A stretch of 64,000 nucleotides of DNA, taken from positions 1 through 64,000 of the forward strand of contig CAYUSB010000033.1 in the NCBI GenBank assembly GCA_964447205.1, in the 5' to 3' direction. The notes under the pieces are model-generated. The model was not told the origin of the DNA and ran no database searches. It saw nothing but the letters and a program-made list of their open reading frames with translations. Source of the DNA: JAEUKH01 sp964447205 (lineage in GTDB: Bacteria > Myxococcota_A > Polyangia > Polyangiales > Ga0077539). The translations under genes and the position numbers were made by a program. This document shows, piece after piece, positions 7,894-16,092 of this stretch (its first letter is position 1; each line of letters starts with the position of its first letter).

Positions 7894-8734
7894 GATTCGA
7901 CCGACGCCGGAGCAGTTGAAGCTCCTCACCCGTCAAGAACGCCTCTGGTTTGAGCTCGCCGACACCGTCAACCGTACGCCCCTGACGCGCCGCCTCACCC
8001 AGGTGCTCCAACGTTCCCTGGGCCGCGGATGGGTCCGGGCCAGCACCAAAAACCTCTCCCGGATCTACGACCAGCACAACCTGCACGCCCTCCACCCCGA
8101 TCGTGGTGTGCTCTTTGTATGCAATCACCGCAGTTTCTTTGATTTTTACGTCGTTGCCGCCAACCTGTACGAGCAGTGCCCGTGGTTGGAGCGGATGTTC
8201 TTCCCTGTCCGGTCGAACTTCTTCTACGACAGCGCGCTCGGGACCTTCGTCAACGTCACCATGAGCATGTGGGCGATGTTTCCGCCCATTCTGCGCGATT
8301 CCCGCCGCAAGGAGTTCAACCAGTACAGCGTGGCCTTTGTGGAGGAGGCCTTGCAGCACCGGGGCACGGTGGTGGGGTACCACCCCGAGGGCACCCGCTC
8401 GAAGTCCGACGACCCGTACACCCTCCTGCCGGCCCAACCCGGGGTGGGGGCCATCGTGCATCAGGCCCGGCCCATCGTGGTCCCGGTGTTCATCCTCGGG
8501 CTCATCAACGACCTGCCCCGGCAGATTCGTAGTAATTTTGACGGCTCGGGCCAGCCCGTCAACATCGTCTTCGGCCCCGCCCTCGACCTGTCGGCGTACC
8601 ACACGATGCCCGCCGAGTCGGCCACCTACCGGGCCATCAGCGAGACCATCTGCGCGGAGATCACCCGCCTCGGGGCCCTCGAGCGGGCCTACCGGGACCG
8701 CGACGGGATCCCGCCGTTCACCCCCCGCTCCTGA
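7892..8734 (+). CDS. 1-acyl-glycerol-3-phosphate acyltransferase-like (PlsC family), split by intron
   Basis: A 280-residue acyltransferase counted from the ATG at 7892. It probably transfers acyl groups to lysophosphatidate or a related lipid at the membrane. Motif I NHRSFFD (the HX4D pair is His79 and Asp84) and motif III EGTRS (166-170) are intact. The native gene very likely starts at 5939, with ACGGAG eight bases upstream. Its first 14 bases (5939-5952) are separated from the rest by the group II intron, and splicing gives MVRPWIRPTPEQ. Without splicing, the last two intron bases plus the first exon base create the ATG at 7892 in the same frame, so a near-normal protein could still be made. 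The 3' end overlaps the convergent FG-GAP gene by 17 bases. Confidence 0.88.
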   Translation: MIRPTPEQLKLLTRQERLWFELADTVNRTPLTRRLTQVLQRSLGRGWVRASTKNLSRIYDQHNLHALHPDRGVLFVCNHRSFFDFYVVAANLYEQCPWLERMFFPVRSNFFYDSALGTFVNVTMSMWAMFPPILRDSRRKEFNQYSVAFVEEALQHRGTVVGYHPEGTRSKSDDPYTLLPAQPGVGAIVHQARPIVVPVFILGLINDLPRQIRSNFDGSGQPVNIVFGPALDLSAYHTMPAESATYRAISETICAEITRLGALERAYRDRDGIPPFTPRS

Positions 8735-11700
8735 CCCTGCGCCGCCGTCGTAGCCCTGCGCCCAGGCCCAGGGCTATAGCCACCCACAGGCCCGAGGCCA
8801 CGCCCCGCGACCCGCCTCCCACCGCCCGGCAGCCGCACCCCCGGTCCTCCGGGAGAACCCCCGCTGCGCTCGGCGGGAGCACCTCCACCACGGCCCGGGT
8901 GGTCGTGGTGTGCCCCCCCACATCCGTGGCCTCGGCCACCAGGGTGTACCGCCCCTGGGTGACATACGCGCTCGTGCCCGGGCGGATCCCGAGCCACTCC
9001 ACCCGCACGACCCGGTCGGGGGCCGGGGTCGCGAAGTTGTAGTCGTCGATGGGCAGGAGCACCTGGCCGCCGAGGTCTTCGAGCCAGGCCCGCGATCGTA
9101 CGAGGGCCGTACGGTCGTGGATCCTGACCTCCAGGCGCGAGGCCCCGGCCCCGGGAGCAAAACGTGGGGGGATGGCCTCGGCCTCGACCGTGGGGGGGGT
9201 GCGGTCGACGACGGTGACCCCGTCGGTAAACTGCTCGACGCTGGCCCCGGCGGCGTCGAGGCCGAGCACCCCGAGGCGGTACCGACCCTGGTAACGCAGG
9301 GGCAGCTCGCGCAGGACGGCGTGGGTCCCCATCACCTCGACGTACTCCGGGAAACGCAGGGCCGAGCCCCCGGCGCTGAGGGCCCGGACCTGGTAGCGGG
9401 TGGCTCCGGGGATGGGATCCCACTGCACGGCCAGGGCGTCGAAGGTCTCGACCTCATTGAGATCGACGGGGCCTTCGGGGGCCTCGGGGTCGACGTCTCG
9501 GACGGCCCCGGGGGTGTCGAGGGAGCGCCGCCCGAGGGCGTAGAGGTAGCCGTCGGCGACCGTGACCAGGACGTCGTCGGTCCCGTCGCCGTCGGCGTCG
9601 GCCACCACGGCCTCGCCCACGGGGAAGCGGAAGTCGTACGACCAGCGCAGGTCGAGGGTGCAGGGGTCGAGGGCGTACAGGTGCCCGTCGGTGCTGCCCA
9701 CGAGGACGGCGGGGTGGGCGGCCCCGTCGAGGTCGGCCACGGAGGTGATGCTGTGCAGCCGGCCCGGGCGAAGGCCGGCGGGGAGGTCGGTCGCGGCGGC
9801 GTACACCCGGCCCCCCGCGAGGACCCTCTGGCGCGTGGACCCCTGCGCGGGGGCAGCCCCGTCGGGGCGGAGGTCCTGGGGGGCGAGGCGTTCGAGGGTC
9901 CCTACCGCGAGGACGGGGCGCACGAGGGCGGGACGGTCGTCGCAGCGCACCGCGGCGCTCCAGAGGGTGGAGGCCCCCGGGGCCGGGGCCCGGCCGAGCA
10001 GGGACAGGTCGGGGGCGAACACCTGATCGGGGAGCATGCCCCCGAGGTAGATGGAAGGGGTCGGACCGCCGAAGGGGGCGATCACGGGCATCCCGTAGGG
10101 GGCGTAGCCGCCCTCGCGTCCGACGCCGCCGTCGCGACCGTCGACGAGGAGGATGGTGTTGAGGGCCAGGACCACGTCGTCGGTGCCGTCGGCCCCGAGG
10201 AGGTCGGCCGCGGCGAGGTGGCCGTAGCCCGAGTGGGGGATGCGCTCAAACTGCCCCCAACGCAGGGCCCCGGAGCCCCCCTGCAACGCCACGAGGCCCC
10301 CCCCTCGGCCCGGAACCACGCGCAAGAGGGCCAGGTCGCGCCCCGGGCTCCCCGCCCGACGCAGCGGGACGAGGTCGGACGAGGCCGTCGACCCGATGGG
10401 ACCGACGGCTCCCATGGCGGCCCAACGTTCGGCCCCGGTCTCGGCGCGGAGGGCCCGCACGTCGCGGCCGTCGAGGGCGGCCACCTCGAGGGTCCCGTCG
10501 CCGTCGAGGTCGGCGAGGACGGGGCGGGCGAGCCGGGGGCGCTCCCACACCACCCGCGGGGGCGAGGCCAGGCTGGCCCCTCGTACGTCGAGCCGCACGA
10601 GGGCCGGGCGGCTGTCGCGTACAAACACCGCGGGGACGGCCGGGGCCCCGCCGACCCCGGGGATCATGCCCACGATGGGGGCGTCGGCCATGGGGGTGAT
10701 CCCGGCGTAGTAGCCCGCCACGCGCATCCCGGGGATCGTAAACTCCGCGCCCACGAGCCGGTTGGTGCTCTGCAGGGCCCGGTCGAGGGCGAGGAGGTAC
10801 CCGTCGGAGGTGATCACGATGGGCTGGGTGTACGGCCGGGCCACCCGTTGCCCGACTTGGGTGAGGGTCACGGTGGCCCCCATGGGGGCGTCGAAGCGGG
10901 CCACCCGCTGCGGGGCGGCGGCGAGGCTCCAGGCCTCCAGGGCGGTGACGGTGCGGGCCTCGGGGGGCAGGGCGGGGTCGAAGGGGCTCAGGAGCATCAA
11001 CCGCCCCGTCCCGCTGTCGTCGGCGTCGAAGACGATGGGGCGGCTGGCGAGGCGCTCGAGCGGCGCTCGGGTGGGGTCGGCGCGGAAGGTGGGGCGCACC
11101 CCCTCCAGGCTCCACAGGGTGCGCAGGCCGGCTCCCTCCAGGCGCAGGGCCACGAGCCTGCGGTCGGCCTGCATCGCGAGGAGGGCCGGGCGTCCGTCGT
11201 GGGCCAGGGTCACCCCGACCACCTCGGTGTCCTCGGCCCGGGCCCGTACGGTCCCGTCGCGGCTGTCGCGGACCTCCGTGCGCCACTGCCGGGTCGAGGC
11301 GCTGCGGAAGGCCATGGTCACCTCGACCACCCCGTCGCCGTCGAGGTCGCCCACCCCGTCGCCGGGCAGGGAGGCTGCCCCCTGCTCGAGGTCGTCGGCG
11401 TTGGCCTCCCAACGAAGCCGCAGGGTCCCGGTGGGGTCGGCGTCGAAGAGGGCCACACGCCGGGCCCCGAAGGGCATGGTCCCCCGGGCGTAGCCGTCGC
11501 TGACGGCCAGGACCTCCGGGGTGGGGTCGGCGTCGACCTCGCGCACGAGGAGGGAGGTGTACGCCCCCCACGGTCCCGAGGGCGGGGCCTCGAGGGTGGC
11601 CCGGACGGTCTGGGTGCGGGTGTCGTAGACCCGGATGCGGTCGTAGCCCCCGATGACCATGAGGACCTCGGGGCGTCGGTCGCCGTCGAGGTCGACGAAG

Positions 11701-12326
11701 GCGTCGGCGTCGGTCCCGCAGACGTTGGTGGGGGCGTCGAGGCGAAACAGCTCGCGGGGGGCGGACAGGCCGGGGGCGAAATCGAACCCGTAGGTCGCGT
11801 GGGGGGCGTTGACGCAGGCCCCCACGTAGAGGTCGGGGTCTCCGTCGCCGTCGAGGTCGACCAGGCGGGCGCCGCTGGTGCCGCCGCGGAGGGCGGGCGG
11901 GAGCTCCCAACGCACCGCCCCGGTGGCCCCGTCGAGCACGAGGACGTTGCCCGCGCTGGCGGTGATCACCACCTCGCTGCGGCCGTCGCGGTTGAGGTCG
12001 ACCACTCCGATGAGCCCGATGGCCTCCAGGGGAGGGGTCTCCCACACGAGGGCGTCGTCGGCGTGTTTGCAGAGCACCTTGGAGCCCGCGAGGTAGACCA
12101 CGTCGGTGACCCCGTCGCCGTCGGCGTCGGCGATGGCGAGCTGGTCGGAGCGCACCTGGCCCCCCAGATAGTGACGCCAGCGCAGGGTCGGGGCCGTGAG
12201 GTCGCTCCGCCCGGGGCTGTGCCCGCTGCGGGCGGGGTCGTGACGGAGCATCCGCCACTCCTCGGCGCGGGCGGGGAGGACGACCACCAAGGCGCTGACA
12301 ATGCCGCGGAGCAGGGGGTGTCGCAT
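8718..12326 (-). CDS. Large FG-GAP/VCBS-repeat surface protein with MYXO-CTERM tag
   Basis: A 1202-residue secreted protein. The signal peptide (ALVVVLPARA) is followed by many calcium-binding FG-GAP/VCBS-type repeats with cores such as DADGDGVTDVV, DLNRDGRSEVV, DLDGDGDPDLYV, DLDGDGTLEVAAL and DADGDGTDDVLV. Some are interleaved with PQQ-like LYALD blades, so one or two beta-propellers are expected. A fibronectin-III-like segment lies at about 1000-1090. The C-terminus is a MYXO-CTERM tag: GCGCRA, a hydrophobic helix (LWVAIALGLGAGL) and an Arg cluster. The tag is known to direct surface anchoring and processing by a myxosortase. ATG 12326 is the start that yields the signal peptide. It is divergent from the ADP-ribosylglycohydrolase gene. 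The ligand is unknown. Confidence 0.88.
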   Translation of the reverse strand: MRHPLLRGIVSALVVVLPARAEEWRMLRHDPARSGHSPGRSDLTAPTLRWRHYLGGQVRSDQLAIADADGDGVTDVVYLAGSKVLCKHADDALVWETPPLEAIGLIGVVDLNRDGRSEVVITASAGNVLVLDGATGAVRWELPPALRGGTSGARLVDLDGDGDPDLYVGACVNAPHATYGFDFAPGLSAPRELFRLDAPTNVCGTDADAFVDLDGDRRPEVLMVIGGYDRIRVYDTRTQTVRATLEAPPSGPWGAYTSLLVREVDADPTPEVLAVSDGYARGTMPFGARRVALFDADPTGTLRLRWEANADDLEQGAASLPGDGVGDLDGDGVVEVTMAFRSASTRQWRTEVRDSRDGTVRARAEDTEVVGVTLAHDGRPALLAMQADRRLVALRLEGAGLRTLWSLEGVRPTFRADPTRAPLERLASRPIVFDADDSGTGRLMLLSPFDPALPPEARTVTALEAWSLAAAPQRVARFDAPMGATVTLTQVGQRVARPYTQPIVITSDGYLLALDRALQSTNRLVGAEFTIPGMRVAGYYAGITPMADAPIVGMIPGVGGAPAVPAVFVRDSRPALVRLDVRGASLASPPRVVWERPRLARPVLADLDGDGTLEVAALDGRDVRALRAETGAERWAAMGAVGPIGSTASSDLVPLRRAGSPGRDLALLRVVPGRGGGLVALQGGSGALRWGQFERIPHSGYGHLAAADLLGADGTDDVVLALNTILLVDGRDGGVGREGGYAPYGMPVIAPFGGPTPSIYLGGMLPDQVFAPDLSLLGRAPAPGASTLWSAAVRCDDRPALVRPVLAVGTLERLAPQDLRPDGAAPAQGSTRQRVLAGGRVYAAATDLPAGLRPGRLHSITSVADLDGAAHPAVLVGSTDGHLYALDPCTLDLRWSYDFRFPVGEAVVADADGDGTDDVLVTVADGYLYALGRRSLDTPGAVRDVDPEAPEGPVDLNEVETFDALAVQWDPIPGATRYQVRALSAGGSALRFPEYVEVMGTHAVLRELPLRYQGRYRLGVLGLDAAGASVEQFTDGVTVVDRTPPTVEAEAIPPRFAPGAGASRLEVRIHDRTALVRSRAWLEDLGGQVLLPIDDYNFATPAPDRVVRVEWLGIRPGTSAYVTQGRYTLVAEATDVGGHTTTTRAVVEVLPPSAAGVLPEDRGCGCRAVGGGSRGVASGLWVAIALGLGAGLRRRRRVRSGG

Positions 12327-12441
12327 GGGGGAGTCTCGGGAGACTAGCACCGCCGCGGCCGCGGGAAGGACGGGACGAGGGTGCGGGCTCTTGTGCGCGC
12401 TTCTTGAGATGGGGACGAGGCCGCGCGATGATCGACCGCCG

Positions 12442-13536
12442 ATGGATCTGCGCGACCGGACCCGGGGCTGCATCCTCGGCACAGCAGTGGGCGACGCCCT
12501 GGGTCACCCGACGGAGTTTGTGCCGAGCGTTGGGGCCATTCGGGCGCGTTGGGGCCCCCGGGGGGTGCAGGGGTTTGTGGCCGCCGGGCGGCATCCGCCG
12601 GGCACGTTTACCGACGACACCCAGATGGCCCTCTGTGTGGTGCGGGCCCTGTGTCGCGCGGGCCGCGGCGACCTCGACGCCCTGATGGGGGTCATGGCAG
12701 AGGAATTTGTGGCCTGGGTCGACTCCCCCCACAACGACCGGGCCCCGGGCGGGACGTGCCTGGCAGGCTGTCACGCCCTCGGCCGCGGGGTGGCGTGGCG
12801 GGCGGCGGGGGTGAAGGGCTCGAAGGGCTGCGGGGCCGCCATGCGGGCCGCCCCGGTGGGCCTCTACTTCGCCCACGACGACCGGGCCCTGGTGCGGGTC
12901 AGCGCCGCTCAGAGCGCCCTCACCCACGCCCACCCCACGGGGATCGCCTCGGGGGTGGCGGCCGCCGCGGCGGTGGCCTGGGTGGTTCGGGGGGGGGCCC
13001 TGGGCGACCTCCTGGGGTACGTCCGGGCCCGCGTCGAAGACCTCGACCCCGAAGCTCTCACGGCCGTCGGCTGCGACCCCCAACTCGCCCGCGGCCTCGG
13101 GGCCCGCGAGATGCTGGAGGCCCTCGACCGTACGTCGCAGAGCCTCGCGACCGACCACGACGACGTCTCGGCCCTGCTCGGCGGCGGCTGGGTGGGCGAG
13201 GAGGCCGTGGCCTGCGCCCTGTGGTGCGTCCTCAGGGCGGGCGACGACTTCCGCGAGGCGGTGCTCCGCGGGGCCAACTCCGGGGGCGACAGCGACTCCA
13301 TCGCCTGCATCGCCGGGAGCATCGCCGGGGCGGCCCTGGGCCCGTCCGCCATCCCCCTCGGCTGGCGCGAGGAGGTCGAGACCCCGTGGCTCCTCGAAGG
13401 CCTCGCCGCGGCCTTGGCCCGATCAATCATCGAGGGCGACCTCCGCCTCGACCCGTCCCTCGATCCCTTCGGGGCCGAGGGCCCCCGTCGGCAGAGCCGC
13501 GCCCCCTGCTCCGAGCCCCCCGAGCCGCAGCCTTGA
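12442..13536 (+). CDS. ADP-ribosylglycohydrolase family protein
   Basis: A 364-residue cytosolic hydrolase of the ADP-ribosyl-GH / DraG family, which removes ADP-ribose from proteins or other substrates using two magnesium ions. The first metal motif is GTFTDDTQM (TDDT at 57-60). The second is GGDSDSIACIAGSIAGA from about 281. The start at 12442 (MDLRDRTRG) matches where the family usually begins; an in-frame ATG at 12409 is an alternative, and neither has a good Shine-Dalgarno. The last 25 residues are a Pro/Arg-rich tail. It lies 53 bases upstream of ligA and may share its transcript. No nitrogenase or toxin partner is nearby, so the substrate is not predicted. Confidence 0.9.
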   Translation: MDLRDRTRGCILGTAVGDALGHPTEFVPSVGAIRARWGPRGVQGFVAAGRHPPGTFTDDTQMALCVVRALCRAGRGDLDALMGVMAEEFVAWVDSPHNDRAPGGTCLAGCHALGRGVAWRAAGVKGSKGCGAAMRAAPVGLYFAHDDRALVRVSAAQSALTHAHPTGIASGVAAAAAVAWVVRGGALGDLLGYVRARVEDLDPEALTAVGCDPQLARGLGAREMLEALDRTSQSLATDHDDVSALLGGGWVGEEAVACALWCVLRAGDDFREAVLRGANSGGDSDSIACIAGSIAGAALGPSAIPLGWREEVETPWLLEGLAAALARSIIEGDLRLDPSLDPFGAEGPRRQSRAPCSEPPEPQP

Positions 13537-13589
13537 CCGCCCGCCTCGTGCAAACCTCAACCTCGTCCCCCCACGACAAGGAGACCCCT

Positions 13590-16070
13590 GTGGCCCCGTC
13601 GCTCCTGCCCGATCTCGCCCCCCTCACCGTCGACCAGCTCGCCGCCCTGGTGGCCCACCACAACCGTCGCTACTGGGACATGAACGACCCGGAGATCAGC
13701 GACTACGACTACGACGTCCTCGTGGAGGCCCTGCGGGCCCGCCAGGCTGACCACCCCGTCCTGTCGCACCTGGGCCCGACCCTCAAGACCGCCGACGGGG
13801 TCAAACACCGCCACCCGATGCTCTCCCTCGACAAGTGCTACGGCGACGAGGAGCTCGACAAGTGGGCCGCGAGCTTCGCCGGCCCCGCGGTGATGATGCC
13901 CAAGTACGACGGCATCGCCTGCTCGCTCCACTACAACTCCAAGGGCGAGCTCGTGCTCGCCGCCACCCGCGGCGACGGGGTCACCGGCGACGACATCACG
14001 GCCAACGTCAAGGAGATTGACGATGTCCCGAAGACGCTCCCGGCCGGGACCGCGGTGGAGGTGCGGGGGGAGGTGTTCTTGCGGCTGTCGCGGTTTGCGA
14101 AGTTCAAGGCGGAGGGGATGGCCAACCCGCGCAACGCGGCGGCGGGGGCCATCAAGCAGAAGGACCCCAAAAAGAGCGCGGCCTACGGGCTGTCCTTCGC
14201 GGCCTACGACCTCCTCGGGCACGGCCTGCCGACCCACCACGACGAGCTGGAGTGGCTCGTCTCGGCGGGGTTTGCCCCCATCGACTACGAGGTCCTCGAC
14301 AAGCCCGACCTGCGGGCCGGCTACCAGCGTATGGCCCTGCGCCGCCCGGGCCTCGACTACGAGATCGACGGGGTGGTCTTCAAGACCGACCGCAGCGACG
14401 AGCAGGACCGCCTCGGGGCCACGGCCCACCACCCCCGGTACGCCCTGGCGTACAAGTTTCAGGGCGACTCGGGCACGAGCTTTCTGCGGGCCGTCGAGTG
14501 GAGCGTGGCCCGCACCGGGGCCATCACCCCTGTGGCCGTGGTCGATCCGGTCTCCCTGTCTGGGGTCACGGTCACGCGGGCCTCGCTCCATCACCCGGGC
14601 TTCATCCAGAAGCTCGGGCTCACCCTCGGGGCCGAGGTGGTGATGATGCGCCGGGGGGGGGTGATCCCCAATGTGGAGTTTGTCTCCAAACCCGGCGACC
14701 GCCCCGTCGACCTGCCCGCGGCGTGCCCCTCGTGCGGGGCCGGGACCCGGGTCGACGGCGACTTCCTCTACTGCGCCCAACCGCGGACCTGCAAGGCCGT
14801 GGTGATCGGGCTCCTGTCGCACTACGCCAGCGCCGTCGACATGTTGGGCTTCGGCGACGTGGTGCTCGAGCTCGCCTACGAGAAGGGCATCCTGCGCACC
14901 CCGGCGGACTTCTACGCCCTGACCCCGACCATGCTCGGGGGCCTCGACCGGGTAGGCGACAAGACCGCGGTGAAGCTCTGCAAGGAGGTCGACAAGAAGC
15001 GCACCCTTGAGCTCCCCACCTTCCTGCGAGCCCTCGGCCTGCCCGAGCTCGGCAAGAACGTCTCCAAGATCCTCGCGGAGAAGTTTGGCACCCTCGACGC
15101 GATCCTCGGGCTCACCGAGGCCGACCTCGCGGCCCAACACGGCATCGGCGACAGCATCGCCCGCACGGTGGTGGCAGGCCTCCGCGACGCGGCCCCCCTC
15201 ATCGCGGCCCTGCGGGCGGTGGTCACCCTCAAGGCCCCGGCTCCGTCGGCGGCGGGGACTGGGGCGGCCTCCGGGGCGTCGCCCGCGGGGTCGGGTCCCT
15301 TCGCCGGGATGACCTTCGTGTTTACGGGGAAGATGGCCTCGTTGGAGCGGAAGGCGGCCGAGGACGAGGTGGCCCAGCTTGGCGGGGCCGCCCTCGACGC
15401 GGTCAACAAGGCCCTGACCTACCTTGTGGTCGGTGACCTCAAGAAGCCCGGAGAGAAGAGCTCGAAGGAGAAGGCCGCGGACAAGCACGTGGCCGCGGGG
15501 GCCCCCCTCACGATCATCTCGGAGAGCGACTTCATCAAGCTCGTGGCCGCTGCCCGGGCCGCGGCCCCGGCCTCCGCGGTGACCGCCGCGCCTGCCCCGG
15601 TGGAGGCGCCGACAGAGGAGGCCGGGGAGGCCCCCGCCCCGGCCACGCCGCCCCCCGGCCCGGAACCTGAGCCCGTGCTGGAGGCCCACGGGCCCCCGGT
15701 CGTCGCGGCCCCCGTGGAGGTCGCCCCCCCCGTGGAGGTCGCCCCCCCCGTGGAGGTCGCCCCCCCCCTGGGGCCCGTGGTGGTCGCCCCGACGGGGCCC
15801 GACCTTCGGGGGACGGTGCTCACCTTCGCGGGGAAGCTCGCCGCGGTGTCTCTGGTCGAGGCCACCCGTCGGGTGGAGTCCCTCGGGGGGGTGGTGGCCG
15901 ACGCGGTGGGGCCCACCAACACCCACCTCGTGGTCGGCAACAAGGGCAAGGCCGGTGAGCCGCTCTCGGTCGCCCGGAGGATGCAGGCGGAGGGACATCC
16001 GGTGCAGATCGTGGACGAGGGACATTTTGCGACCTGGGTGGGTCTCGGACAGATGACCTTGTTTGGCTGA
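13590..16070 (+). CDS. ligA: NAD+-dependent DNA ligase with two BRCT domains
   Basis: An 826-residue ligase; the family is usually about 670. It seals nicks using NAD+. Order: domain Ia (about 10-60, with DPEISDYDYD), adenylation domain with nucleophile Lys105 in KYDG, OB fold, a four-cysteine zinc finger (about 379-401, CPSC...YC...C), HhH repeats, then BRCT at about 571-650. An unusual Ala/Pro/Val linker with three identical 18-bp repeats leads to a second BRCT at about 739-826. The GTG start at 13590 is fixed by AAGGAGA at 13578-13584. Some adenylation-domain residues differ from textbook LigA (KYDG for KIDG), so it might be an accessory ligase. Confidence 0.92.
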   Translation: MAPSLLPDLAPLTVDQLAALVAHHNRRYWDMNDPEISDYDYDVLVEALRARQADHPVLSHLGPTLKTADGVKHRHPMLSLDKCYGDEELDKWAASFAGPAVMMPKYDGIACSLHYNSKGELVLAATRGDGVTGDDITANVKEIDDVPKTLPAGTAVEVRGEVFLRLSRFAKFKAEGMANPRNAAAGAIKQKDPKKSAAYGLSFAAYDLLGHGLPTHHDELEWLVSAGFAPIDYEVLDKPDLRAGYQRMALRRPGLDYEIDGVVFKTDRSDEQDRLGATAHHPRYALAYKFQGDSGTSFLRAVEWSVARTGAITPVAVVDPVSLSGVTVTRASLHHPGFIQKLGLTLGAEVVMMRRGGVIPNVEFVSKPGDRPVDLPAACPSCGAGTRVDGDFLYCAQPRTCKAVVIGLLSHYASAVDMLGFGDVVLELAYEKGILRTPADFYALTPTMLGGLDRVGDKTAVKLCKEVDKKRTLELPTFLRALGLPELGKNVSKILAEKFGTLDAILGLTEADLAAQHGIGDSIARTVVAGLRDAAPLIAALRAVVTLKAPAPSAAGTGAASGASPAGSGPFAGMTFVFTGKMASLERKAAEDEVAQLGGAALDAVNKALTYLVVGDLKKPGEKSSKEKAADKHVAAGAPLTIISESDFIKLVAAARAAAPASAVTAAPAPVEAPTEEAGEAPAPATPPPGPEPEPVLEAHGPPVVAAPVEVAPPVEVAPPVEVAPPLGPVVVAPTGPDLRGTVLTFAGKLAAVSLVEATRRVESLGGVVADAVGPTNTHLVVGNKGKAGEPLSVARRMQAEGHPVQIVDEGHFATWVGLGQMTLFG
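15714..15767 (+). repeat. 18-bp tandem repeat in ligA linker
   Basis: Three exact copies of an 18-bp unit beginning gtggaggtcg and ending in eight cytosines. They encode VEVAPP three times between the two BRCT domains. The identity at the DNA level, including all third positions, points to recent duplication or slippage rather than selection on the protein. Confidence 0.85.
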
Positions 16071-16092
16071 GTTGAGGTAAGAGTCTGAGCCG

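Noticed and set aside
8910..12347. 1145-codon plus-strand open frame
   Set aside because: It is the antisense shadow of the FG-GAP gene; composition is His/Gly/Val biased with no motifs.
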